Position numbers and translations under genes: made by a program
Shown here: piece after piece, positions 35,055 through 43,164 of the stretch
How positions within the stretch are numbered: position 1 is the stretch's first letter
Layout of the letters: each line of letters begins with the position of its first letter
Notes under the pieces: model-generated
What the model was told of the DNA's origin: nothing
Seen by the model: the letters and a program-made list of their open reading frames with translations, nothing else
Databases searched by the model: none
Assembly: GCA_040882255.1 (NCBI GenBank)
Contig: JBBEBP010000011.1
Coordinates: 248,001-312,000, forward strand
Length of the DNA: 64,000 nucleotides
From: PWQG01 sp040882255
GTDB taxonomy: Bacteria; Pseudomonadota; Gammaproteobacteria; Pseudomonadales; Pseudohongiellaceae
Direction: 5' to 3'

Positions 35055-36463
35055 AACAGCGATCCTTTGACGAACTGGGCAGCGGGGCGGAAGGCGAACA
35101 TGGCGCCACCCGGGGTACGGCAGCTGTCCCGTCGGCATACGAGCCCCTGGCCGCCCGGATGCGGCCGCGCCGTGTCGAGGACTTCATCGGCCAGTCGCAT
35201 ATACTGGCGCCCGGCAAGCCCCTGCATGAGGCGCTGACCCGGGGTGTACCGCACTCCATGATTCTCTGGGGACCGCCGGGCACGGGTAAGACCACCCTCG
35301 CCAACATCGTGGCGGCGGCCTGTGATGCCCATGTCGAACGCATGTCTGCGGTGTTGGCCGGCGTCAAGGACATCCGCCTGGCGGTGGAGCATGCCCGCGA
35401 GCGTCAGCGCGAGACCGGAAGGGCCACCATCCTGTTCGTGGACGAGGTGCACCGTTTCAACAAGGGTCAGCAGGACGCCTTTCTGCCGCATATCGAGGAC
35501 GGCACGGTGGTGTTCATCGGCGCCACCACGGAGAACCCGTCCTTCGAGCTCAATAATGCCCTGTTGTCCCGTGCTCGCACCTATGTACTGAAATCGCTCG
35601 ATGAGTCCGCGCTGGTGGGAATACTGGAACAGGCGCTGCGAGATACCGAACGCGGTCTCGGGGACCGGCACCTGGATCTGGCGCCGCCCATGCTGAAAAG
35701 GCTTGCCCAGGCGGCGGACGGTGATGCGCGGCGGGTATTGAACCTGCTGGAAATTGCTGCCGACCTGGCGGTGCCGGACGGTGAGCGGCTGGTGCTGGAG
35801 GATACCGCCCTGGCGCAGGTCCTGGAAGGCAGCACGCGGCGTTTCGACAAGGGCGGAGATCTTTTTTATGAACAGATTTCCGCGTTGCACAAGGCGGTGC
35901 GGGGCAGTGCACCGGATGCCGCCCTGTACTGGATGAGGCGCATGCTCGATGGTGGCTGTGATCCGGTCTATGTGGCCCGGCGCCTGGTGCGTATGGCCAG
36001 CGAGGATATCGGCAACGCCGATCCCCGTGCACTGCAAGTGGCGATGAGCGCCTGGGACGCCATGACCCGGCTGGGCAGTCCGGAAGGCGAACTGACCCTG
36101 GCCCAGGCGGTGCTGTACCTGGCCTGCGCCCCGAAGAGCAACGCGGTCTACCAGGCTTTCAATGCGGCAGCCGAGGACATGCGGGTGTTCGGCTCCCTTG
36201 ATGTACCCGAGCACCTGCGCAATGCCCCGACCACGCTCCTGAAAGACCTGGGCTACGGCGGCGAGTACCGATATGCGCATGATGAACCGGAGCACTATGC
36301 AGCCGGGGAGAACTATTTCCCGCAGGCACTGCAACACCAGCGGTACTACCACCCGTCATCGAACGGACTGGAGCAGAAAATCGGCGAAAAGCTGGAATAT
36401 CTGCGACGCAGGGACGAAGAAAGCTCCGTAAAGCGTTATACTTCGCCCCCTGAAAAGAAATGA
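35051..36463 (+). CDS. rarA: replication-associated recombination protein A
   Basis: AAA+ ATPase acting at stalled forks (MgsA/RarA). 470 residues. Visible: PLAARMRPRRVEDFIGQSHIL, Walker A WGPPGTGKTTLA, Walker B ILFVDEVHRFNKGQQDAFLP, sensor FIGATTENPSFELNNALLSR, and C-terminal tetramerisation part with SPEGELTLAQAVLYLACAPKSNA. ATGA overlap with lolA. A long open frame on the opposite strand (34901-36352) is an artefact of the GC bias. Confidence 0.95.
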   Translation: MKQRSFDELGSGAEGEHGATRGTAAVPSAYEPLAARMRPRRVEDFIGQSHILAPGKPLHEALTRGVPHSMILWGPPGTGKTTLANIVAAACDAHVERMSAVLAGVKDIRLAVEHARERQRETGRATILFVDEVHRFNKGQQDAFLPHIEDGTVVFIGATTENPSFELNNALLSRARTYVLKSLDESALVGILEQALRDTERGLGDRHLDLAPPMLKRLAQAADGDARRVLNLLEIAADLAVPDGERLVLEDTALAQVLEGSTRRFDKGGDLFYEQISALHKAVRGSAPDAALYWMRRMLDGGCDPVYVARRLVRMASEDIGNADPRALQVAMSAWDAMTRLGSPEGELTLAQAVLYLACAPKSNAVYQAFNAAAEDMRVFGSLDVPEHLRNAPTTLLKDLGYGGEYRYAHDEPEHYAAGENYFPQALQHQRYYHPSSNGLEQKIGEKLEYLRRRDEESSVKRYTSPPEKK

Positions 36464-36494
36464 GGGACTGTCCCTGTTTTCTGATCCGGACAGG

Positions 36495-36878
36495 ATGGAA
36501 ATCGTGCTTTATTACCTCTCTATCGCTGCAGGTGGTGCACTTGGCGCAGTGGGCCGTGTCTGGTTGATGACCCTGGTCGATACCGTGACGCAGACGCGGT
36601 TTCCATTCGGCACGCTGACGGTCAACATTCTCGGCTCTCTGGCCATGGGGGTGTGCTTTGTGCTGATCGCCGAGCGGTGGGTCGTTGCACCGGAGTGGCG
36701 GCCCATGCTGGTGGCCGGGTTACTGGGGGCGTTCACCACCTTTTCCACCTTTTCGCTGGATGCCCTGTTGCTGATGGAGAATGGCCTGCTGGTGCAGGCA
36801 ATGGCCTACATCCTCGGGAGTGTAGTGCTGTGCCTGTTGGCGGCATGGACCGGAATGACACTGACAAGAATGTTTTGA
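36495..36878 (+). CDS. crcB: fluoride exporter CrcB/Fluc
   Basis: Four-helix fluoride channel, works as a dimer. 127 residues with four hydrophobic segments; VGRVWLM, LTVNILGSLAMGVCFVL and AFTTFSTFSLDALLLME carry the family's asparagine, phenylalanine and TTFSTFS motifs. It lies 31 nt after rarA and 13 nt before serS, in a housekeeping string; there is no room for a fluoride riboswitch in front. Confidence 0.94.
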   Translation: MEIVLYYLSIAAGGALGAVGRVWLMTLVDTVTQTRFPFGTLTVNILGSLAMGVCFVLIAERWVVAPEWRPMLVAGLLGAFTTFSTFSLDALLLMENGLLVQAMAYILGSVVLCLLAAWTGMTLTRMF

Positions 36879-36891
36879 GAAAGGAACCGAC

Positions 36892-38175
36892 ATGCTGGAT
36901 CCACGACTGTTGCGAACCGACCCCGAACGCCTGGCCGCCGCGCTGGCCAGACGTGGCTATACCCTGGACATGGATGCGATTCACCGTATGGATGAGGAGC
37001 GCCGCAGTCTGCAGCAGGAAACCGAGAAACTGCAGAACGAGCGCAAGCAGCGGTCAAAGGCCATCGGTCAGGCCAAGTCGGCGGGTGAGGACATCGAACC
37101 GCTGCTGGCCGAGGTGGGCGACCTGGGGAAGCAGCTGGACGAGAAGAAGCAGGCCCTGAACGCGGCACAGGCGGCTTTCGACGAATTCTGGCTGGGCGTA
37201 CCCAATCTGCCCCAGGATATCGTGCCGGCCGGCAAGGACGAAAACGACAACCAGGAGCTGCATCGCTGGGGCGAGCCGAAAGCCTTCGATTTCGAGGTGC
37301 GTGACCATGTCGAGCTGGGCGAGCATCAGGCCGCCAGCGGGCAGGCCATGGATTTCGAGGCGGCTACCCGGGTGGCCGGTTCGCGATTCGTGGTCATGCG
37401 CGGCCGCATGGCGCGTCTGCACCGCGCACTGATCCAGTTCATGCTGGATCAGCACACGCTGCAACACGGTTACGAGGAAGTCTATGTCCCCTACATCGTG
37501 AACGCCGAGTCACTGACCGGAACCGGACAGTTGCCCAAATTCGCCGAGGATCTGTTCCGGCTGGAGGACGAGCGGGATTTCTATCTGATTCCCACGGCCG
37601 AAGTGCCGGTGACCAACCTGGTGCGGGGTGAGATCGTCAGCACCGGGCAGTTGCCGATGAAGCTGGTGGCACACACACCATGCTTCCGTAGCGAGGCTGG
37701 CAGCTATGGCCGCGATACCCGGGGCATGATCCGTCAGCACCAGTTCGAGAAAGTCGAACTCGTGCAGATGGTCCGCCCGGGTGAATCCGACCAGGCACTG
37801 GACGAACTGAGCGGCCATGCCGAGCGCATTCTGCAGCTACTGGAACTGCCGTATCGCGCCATGTTGCTCTGCGGCGGTGACATGGGTTTCAGCGCCGCCC
37901 GCACCATCGATCTGGAGGTCTGGCTGCCGTCGCAGAACACCTACCGGGAGATTTCCTCCTGCAGTAACTTCCAGGACTACCAGGCGCGGCGCATGCAGGC
38001 GCGCTGGCGTAGTCCCGAGACCGGCAAGCCTGAACTGCTGCACACACTGAACGGTTCCGGCCTGGCCATCGGCCGCACGCTGGTGGCGATTCTGGAGAAC
38101 TACCAACAGGCGAACGGCAGCGTCAAGGTGCCGGATGTGCTGGTACCCTATATGGGTGGTATCGGGACCCTCTGA
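36892..38175 (+). CDS. serS: seryl-tRNA synthetase
   Basis: Charges tRNA-Ser; a tRNA-Ser(UGA) gene is in this window at 46.8 kb. 427 residues. N-terminal coiled coil (about 28-100, rich in E, K and Q), then class II core with motif 2 FRSEAGSYGRDTRGMIRQHQFEKVELV and motif 3 LNGSGLAIGRTLVAILENYQ. Starts MLDPRLLRTDPERLAAALARRG. Confidence 0.97.
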   Translation: MLDPRLLRTDPERLAAALARRGYTLDMDAIHRMDEERRSLQQETEKLQNERKQRSKAIGQAKSAGEDIEPLLAEVGDLGKQLDEKKQALNAAQAAFDEFWLGVPNLPQDIVPAGKDENDNQELHRWGEPKAFDFEVRDHVELGEHQAASGQAMDFEAATRVAGSRFVVMRGRMARLHRALIQFMLDQHTLQHGYEEVYVPYIVNAESLTGTGQLPKFAEDLFRLEDERDFYLIPTAEVPVTNLVRGEIVSTGQLPMKLVAHTPCFRSEAGSYGRDTRGMIRQHQFEKVELVQMVRPGESDQALDELSGHAERILQLLELPYRAMLLCGGDMGFSAARTIDLEVWLPSQNTYREISSCSNFQDYQARRMQARWRSPETGKPELLHTLNGSGLAIGRTLVAILENYQQANGSVKVPDVLVPYMGGIGTL

Positions 38176-38211
38176 GAACGCTCTGTACTGCAAGAGAATC
38201 GAGAGGCAACA

Positions 38212-39621
38212 ATGGATTATCTCCCGGTGTTCATGGACATCCGCGGCCGTTCCTGTCTGCTGGCCGGTGGTGGTGAAGTGGCGCTGCGCAAGGGCACGTT
38301 GTTATCCCGGGCCGGAGGCCGTCTCGTGGTTGTGGCGCCCGAGGTGTGTGCGGAGCTGCGTGAGCTGGTCGAGGCCAGGGGTGGACTGATCCACGAACGC
38401 CCCTTTGCGGATGCCGACCTGGACCACATGGCGCTGGTGGTGGCTGCCACCAGTGATAATGCAGTCAATCACCGCATTTCAGAGCTGGCCACACAGCGCG
38501 CCCTGCCGGTCAACGTGGTCGATCAGCCGGATTTGTGTACCTTCATTGTCCCGGCGATTGTCGATCGCTCCCCGGTGGTGGTGGCCATTTCCACCGGAGG
38601 AAGTTCGCCGGTGTTGACCCGCCAGCTCAAGGAAAAGATCGAGCAGACGATCCCGGCCGCCTATGGCCGGCTGGCGGCGTTGTTGGGACGCTTTCGCAGC
38701 AGGGTCAAGTCACACATCACTGATTTCAATCTCCGGACCCGGTTCTGGGAACGTCTGCTGGATGGACCGTTGGCCGGCATGGTGTTCGCCGGCCGGGAAA
38801 AGGAAGCGGAAGAGTATCTGCTGGCGGAGCTGCAACGGGGCGCGGCGGAAGAACGCACGTCACAGGGTGAAGTTTATCTGGTGGGGGCCGGGCCGGGCGA
38901 TCCGGATCTGCTCACATTGAAGGCGTTGCGGCTGATGTACGCAGCTGATGTCGTGCTGTACGACCGCCTTGTTTCCCCGGAAATTTTGCAGAAAGTGCGC
39001 CCGGACGCGGAGAAGATCCATGTCGGCAAGCGCCGTTCCCACCACCCCGTGCCCCAGGAAGCGATCAATGAACAGCTGGTGCGTCTGGCGCAGCAGGGCA
39101 AAAAGGTACTGCGGCTCAAGGGCGGGGATCCTTTCATCTTCGGACGGGGCGGGGAAGAGATCGATCGACTGGCGGCGCTGGGTATTCCGTTCCAGGTGGT
39201 GCCCGGCATCACGGCGGCCTCCGGCTGCGCGTCCTATGCCGGCATACCGCTCACGCATCGCGACCATGCCCAATCCGTGCGATTCGTGACCGGCCACCTG
39301 AAGGATGACGAAGTGGATCTGGACTGGGCACACCTGGCGCGGGAGGATCAGACCCTGGTGATCTATATGGGGCTGGTCGGTCTGCCCAATATCTGCACAC
39401 AACTGGTCGCCCATGGTATGCCGGCCACAATGCCCGTGGCCATCGTGCAGCAGGGCACCACCGCCACGCAACGCGTGGTGATCGGTACACTGGATGATAT
39501 TGCAGCGCGGGCCGAGGACGAGTCGATCCAGCCTCCCACCATCATCATCATCGGGCATGTGGTGGCCTTGCATCGCGAATTGGCGTGGTTCAATGTGGAG
39601 CGCGATGCCGGAGACGCCTGA
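38212..39621 (+). CDS. cysG: siroheme synthase (trifunctional) CysG
   Basis: Makes siroheme from uroporphyrinogen III for sulfite and nitrite reductases. 469 residues. N-terminal dehydrogenase/ferrochelatase part begins MDYLPVFMDIRGRSCLLAGGGEVALRK, with STGGSSPVLTRQLKEKIE; C-terminal SUMT methylase part from about 217: VYLVGAGPGDPDLLTLKALRLM, RLKGGDPFIFGRGGEE, VPGITAASGCASYAGIPLTHRD. Its product is needed downstream of CysH in sulfate assimilation. 36 nt after serS. Confidence 0.96.
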   Translation: MDYLPVFMDIRGRSCLLAGGGEVALRKGTLLSRAGGRLVVVAPEVCAELRELVEARGGLIHERPFADADLDHMALVVAATSDNAVNHRISELATQRALPVNVVDQPDLCTFIVPAIVDRSPVVVAISTGGSSPVLTRQLKEKIEQTIPAAYGRLAALLGRFRSRVKSHITDFNLRTRFWERLLDGPLAGMVFAGREKEAEEYLLAELQRGAAEERTSQGEVYLVGAGPGDPDLLTLKALRLMYAADVVLYDRLVSPEILQKVRPDAEKIHVGKRRSHHPVPQEAINEQLVRLAQQGKKVLRLKGGDPFIFGRGGEEIDRLAALGIPFQVVPGITAASGCASYAGIPLTHRDHAQSVRFVTGHLKDDEVDLDWAHLAREDQTLVIYMGLVGLPNICTQLVAHGMPATMPVAIVQQGTTATQRVVIGTLDDIAARAEDESIQPPTIIIIGHVVALHRELAWFNVERDAGDA

Positions 39622-39631
39622 TCGTCTCCGG
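39608..39631 (+). terminator. 9-bp hairpin over the cysG stop codon
   Basis: CCGGAGACG and CGTCTCCGG flank a 6-nt loop containing the cysG stop. The stem is perfect and GC-rich, and the neighbouring gene is convergent, but no T-tract follows on either strand. Possibly a 3'-end stabiliser or factor-dependent terminator. Confidence 0.4.
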
Positions 39632-39646
39632 TGAGTGGTGCAGGGT

Positions 39647-40354
39647 TCAGGCCCGCTTGACAGGGATGCGTTCCTCTCGAGCCGCTTCCACCAGCGCCCG
39701 GAAGAGACGCCGTTGCCTGGCCTGGTAGATCAGAAATTCCGGATGCCACTGTACCCCCAGCAGAAATCTCTCCTGCGGATCTTCAATGGCCTGCACGATG
39801 CCATCCAGGTCCCGGCCGCTGATCCGCAGCCCCTCACCGAGCCGGTCGATGCCCTGGTTGTGGAGACTGTTGATCCGACACCGCCGGCGACCCATCAGAG
39901 AAGCCAGCCGGTCGCTGTCGACCAGCAGGGTCTTGAGCGGCAATATGGTCCATCGATTGGAGGTTGCCCGGCGCAGGCTCTTCAGTTCCTGGAACAGGGA
40001 GCCTCCGCGCCGTGCATTGAGCAGCTGCGCACCCCGGCAGATACCCAGCAGGGGCAGTGCATGCGCAAGCGCCAGGTCAATCACACGGCTTTCAAATTCA
40101 TCGCGCTCACGGTCGTAGCGCGGGACCACCTCCGGTCTGGCGGCATACAGAACGGGATCGATGTCATGCCCGCCGGTGATCACCACGGCGTCGAAACTGC
40201 GGTGATCAAAATCGTCACCGGGTCGCAGTTGCAATGGGCGGGCACCGCAGAGTCGCAATACCAGGCTCACCAGCAGTCGGGGCATCACCGCGCGCCGGGC
40301 CGGACCGGTGATGGCGACCACGGGGACGTGAGGCGTCTGTATCAACTCAGCCAT
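39647..40354 (-). CDS. class I glutamine amidotransferase-like gamma-glutamyl hydrolase (peptidase C26-like)
   Basis: Predicted amide hydrolase of the PuuD/peptidase C26 group. ATG 40354 (MAELIQTPHVPVVAITGPARR) is chosen, giving 235 residues; the frame is open to 40432 inside the upstream gene. The Cys-His-Glu triad is visible: C106 in PLLGICRGAQLLN, H204 and E206 in GVQWHPEF. VVITGGHDIDPVLY is the usual oxyanion strand. It overlaps the amidoligase 3' end by 13 nt, so the two are co-translated. By analogy with PuuD it would cleave gamma-glutamyl amides, and the likely substrate is the product of its amidoligase partner; this is inference. Confidence 0.82.
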   Translation of the reverse strand: MAELIQTPHVPVVAITGPARRAVMPRLLVSLVLRLCGARPLQLRPGDDFDHRSFDAVVITGGHDIDPVLYAARPEVVPRYDRERDEFESRVIDLALAHALPLLGICRGAQLLNARRGGSLFQELKSLRRATSNRWTILPLKTLLVDSDRLASLMGRRRCRINSLHNQGIDRLGEGLRISGRDLDGIVQAIEDPQERFLLGVQWHPEFLIYQARQRRLFRALVEAAREERIPVKRA

Positions 40355-41334
40355 TCCATCTCCACCGTTCTTGCCCAGCTGCCCGGCAGGTGAAACAGGT
40401 CGGTCAAGTGGCGCTGGTATGCCCGGCAGCACGCATTCAGCCGGTCCTGGTCAGTGGCCAGCTTCTCCACTTCCAGCCAATCGTGCCAGGCCTGTTTCAG
40501 CCCCCAGCCGGGTCGGTCGATCTCGCAGTTGGGTAGCCGGTAGTGAAAGGTCGGGCGGGGTTTGACCCGCTCGTCCTGTACGTACCGGGCGACCAGATTC
40601 CCGTCGAGCCAGGCAAACAGTGGCAGCAGATCCAGCGCACGGTTGCGGGTCGGGTTGTCAATCAGATAGTCGCGGATCAGTCCCGTGATGTCGGGAGCAT
40701 ATGTGGACGCCAGTACTTTCAGGGCATAGTGACGGGGGAAAGCGTCGATATAGCTCGTCAGTCGACGGGTGAAATTGATCTCCGCGCGTTCGTCCAGCCA
40801 GTCGTGCAGGCAAAGAAACGCTCTCAGATAGTCCCGCAGCGTTTCCGGCGCCGTGTCCGGCACCTCCGGGTTGAACTGCATGCCGAACGCGTACCGCAGC
40901 CGGCTGGATGTACCCAGCGCGCCGGCTTCACGCAGATGCTCAATCAGCGATTCGATCTCCGGCAGCCGGTGAAGCGGCAGGGGGGGGCTGACCAGTTCTA
41001 CAGGGACCAGCGGTTCCGCCCCCATGGCCAGCAGGGTTTCGGCAGTCTCTCCCAGGTCTGTCAGCAGGGAGCTCGGCTCGCGGTCCTCGCGGCCCATCCG
41101 CTTCAGCAGGGCGAAGTCCAGTTCCACTTCCCAGTCACCGGCCGCATCCCCGCACAGGAGCCGCTCGTACCGCCCGGCATCCACCACCCGCAGATCCAGT
41201 TTGCGGGCCGCCACTCTGGCGAGCTGGTCGAGCTCCAGGCCATGCATTTCCAGTTCTACCCCGACCCGGCGTTCCTCGCCCTCGGTCGTATACAACTGAG
41301 GCGGCATTTGCAGACTGTCATCCCGGGTTGTCAT
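40342..41334 (-). CDS. amidoligase family enzyme (glutamate-cysteine ligase-like fold)
   Basis: Predicted ATP-dependent ligase joining a carboxylate to an amine. 330 residues. Family-like features: RRVGVELEMHGL near the N-terminus (metal-binding glutamates of the GCS-like fold), DWEVELDFALLK, LVPVELVSPPLP, and RYAFGMQFNPEVPD, followed by helical INFTRRLTSYIDAFPRHYALKVLASTYAPDITGLIRDYLIDNPTRNRALDLLP-type segments. Substrate unknown; the co-translated amidotransferase-like hydrolase and the divergent gamma-glutamylcyclotransferase-like gene (60-bp gap) suggest a gamma-glutamyl product. No signal peptide, so cytosolic. Confidence 0.82.
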   Translation of the reverse strand: MTTRDDSLQMPPQLYTTEGEERRVGVELEMHGLELDQLARVAARKLDLRVVDAGRYERLLCGDAAGDWEVELDFALLKRMGREDREPSSLLTDLGETAETLLAMGAEPLVPVELVSPPLPLHRLPEIESLIEHLREAGALGTSSRLRYAFGMQFNPEVPDTAPETLRDYLRAFLCLHDWLDERAEINFTRRLTSYIDAFPRHYALKVLASTYAPDITGLIRDYLIDNPTRNRALDLLPLFAWLDGNLVARYVQDERVKPRPTFHYRLPNCEIDRPGWGLKQAWHDWLEVEKLATDQDRLNACCRAYQRHLTDLFHLPGSWARTVEMEWLS

Positions 41335-41394
41335 AATCGCTGCTTCCCGCTCACTTCATTGTCCTGCTGTTCTGTTTTCGGAGACGCCGAGTTC

Positions 41395-41811
41395 ATGACC
41401 ATTCGCCGCGCGATGCTGTTGACCGGTGGTCTGGCGCTACTGGCCGTGCCGTTTTTGTTCTGGCTGGTCATGCTCAGTCCGCTCACCTATGAGTATCCGG
41501 AGGACTGGCAGATGCCGGACCACGACACCACCCATACGGTGTTCGTGTACGGAACGCTGAAATCAGCCCCCCTTCGCTGGCTGGTAATGGGCCGCGCCGG
41601 ACAACCCGCACAGTATACGCTGCAAGGCTATGAAAGACAGGGGCTGGACATCACGGAGAACCCGGATGCCAGTGTTGAAGGTCTGCTGCTGGAGGTGAGC
41701 GCCGGGGAGCTGAGGAAACTGGATCGCTATGAACGGATCGGCATCCGCTACGAGCGTGTGCAGATACTGCGGGAAAACGGTTCCGGTATCTGGGTGTACC
41801 GGCGCCTGTAG
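41395..41811 (+). CDS. membrane-anchored gamma-glutamylcyclotransferase (AIG2-like) family protein
   Basis: 138 residues from ATG 41395 (CGGAG about 11 bases upstream). A single hydrophobic segment at about 8-28 (LLTGGLALLAVPFLFWLVML) is preceded by two arginines, so by the positive-inside rule the rest should face the periplasm. The domain begins HTVFVYGTLKSAPLRW, the phosphate-loop-like YGTL signature of AIG2/GGCT proteins, and continues VEGLLLEVSAGELRKLDRYERIGIRYERV. Family members release 5-oxoproline from gamma-glutamyl compounds; activity here is not shown. Divergent from the amidoligase gene, convergent with the MATE gene. Confidence 0.8.
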   Translation: MTIRRAMLLTGGLALLAVPFLFWLVMLSPLTYEYPEDWQMPDHDTTHTVFVYGTLKSAPLRWLVMGRAGQPAQYTLQGYERQGLDITENPDASVEGLLLEVSAGELRKLDRYERIGIRYERVQILRENGSGIWVYRRL

Positions 41812-41823
41812 TGGTGGAGCGGG

Positions 41824-43164
41824 TCAATGTGACGCAGTCCCGACATGGCGCCTCAGGGCCGGATAGTACCAGCCCAGGGCCAGAGCCCGTGCGGCGACAA
41901 AGATGATGAACGCGCCCCACAGACCGGTATTGCCGGCCACGGACATGGCCGGCAGCGACAGTAGCAGAAATGTCCCGGCGGACAGAATGGAAGCATTGCG
42001 CATCTGCCGCGTGCGGCTGGTGCCGATGAAGATGCCGTCGAGCTGAAAGGCCGCAAACGAAACGGCGATGTACAGCGCTGCGAGCGGTAGCCAGCTTGCC
42101 GCTGCCTGGCGTACCGGCTCATGGGTGGTCAGGCTGTCAACGGCAACGCCTCCGAACAGCAGGACCAGGGCGGCCAGCAGCAGGGCACTGCCTGCGGCCA
42201 TTTCCGTGGTGCGCCGTACCGCCATGTCAAAGCGCCGGCGCCGACCGCCACCAGCGGCCCGGCCGACCAGGGATTCGGCCACGAAGGCGAAGCCGTCCAT
42301 GAAGAAGGCCGAGAATGAAATGAATTGCAGCAGTATGTGATTGGCGGCCAGCACATCGTCGCCGAACCGGGCGCCCTGGCGGGTGAACCAGGCGAAACTG
42401 AACACCAGCAGCAGGGTTCTGATCATGATGTCGGTATTGGCGGACAAGGTACTGCGCAGCTGCGACAGATCCTGCAGTCGTGTCAGCGGGAAGAACGCCT
42501 CATGATCGCCGTGGCGTTGACGCAGCAGACGAATCACCAGCCACAGGCCGAACAGCAGGGCGCTCCATTCGGCCAGTGCCGTGCCCAGGGCGATCCCCTC
42601 GGCGCCCAGGCCCATGACACCAGCAAACCAGATATCCAGCAGGATGTTCAGGCCGTTCAGGAAAAGTTGCAAGACAAGCAGTGTCTTGCTGTGGCCCAGC
42701 CCGATCAGGATGCCCATCAGGGCGAACAGCGCCAGGATGGCCGGTGCGCCCCAGATACGGATGGAAAAATAGGCTCCCGTCAGCTCCTGTACGGCGTTAC
42801 TGCCACCCAGCAATGACAGAGAGAGCTGGCGTATCGGCCACTGCAGCACAATCAGTAGCAGACCGATGCCGGCGGCCAGTAACAGGGCCCGCCACAGGGC
42901 CGTGCGGACCTCTGCCTCGTCACCGGCGCCATCGGCGCGGGCCACAAAGCCGGTGGTGCCCATGCGCAGGAAACCGAAACTCCAGTATACGAAACTGAAG
43001 ATCACGCCGCCGAAGGCCACGGCGCCCAGGTCCTCGAGAGCGGCGAAATTGCCCACCACGGCGGTATCCGCCAGGCCCAGCAGGGGTACCGCCGCATTGG
43101 CCAGGATGATGGGCCAGGCGACCTGGAATACACGGGCCCGGGTCAGTCGATCCGTGCGGCCCAC
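41824..43164 (-). CDS. MATE family efflux transporter (DinF-like)
   Basis: Twelve-helix cation-coupled multidrug or metabolite exporter. 446 residues from GTG 43164. Visible: RVFQVAWPIILANAAVPLLGLADTAVVGNF (first helix, PLLGLADTAVVG motif), FLRMGTTGFVARADG, and the repeat in the second half. The GTG overlaps the purC stop TAG by 1 nt, so translation is coupled to purC. The substrate cannot be told; the amidoligase module next door is convergent and not co-transcribed. Confidence 0.9.
   Translation of the reverse strand: MGRTDRLTRARVFQVAWPIILANAAVPLLGLADTAVVGNFAALEDLGAVAFGGVIFSFVYWSFGFLRMGTTGFVARADGAGDEAEVRTALWRALLLAAGIGLLLIVLQWPIRQLSLSLLGGSNAVQELTGAYFSIRIWGAPAILALFALMGILIGLGHSKTLLVLQLFLNGLNILLDIWFAGVMGLGAEGIALGTALAEWSALLFGLWLVIRLLRQRHGDHEAFFPLTRLQDLSQLRSTLSANTDIMIRTLLLVFSFAWFTRQGARFGDDVLAANHILLQFISFSAFFMDGFAFVAESLVGRAAGGGRRRRFDMAVRRTTEMAAGSALLLAALVLLFGGVAVDSLTTHEPVRQAAASWLPLAALYIAVSFAAFQLDGIFIGTSRTRQMRNASILSAGTFLLLSLPAMSVAGNTGLWGAFIIFVAARALALGWYYPALRRHVGTASH

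Noticed and set aside
34901..36352. 483-codon open frame opposite rarA
   Set aside because: It mirrors the full-length rarA in the antisense direction, lacks any family motif, and long antisense frames are common in GC-rich DNA.
36464..36494. fluoride riboswitch before crcB
   Set aside because: Only 31 nt separate rarA and crcB, too short for the aptamer, and no matching fold is seen.
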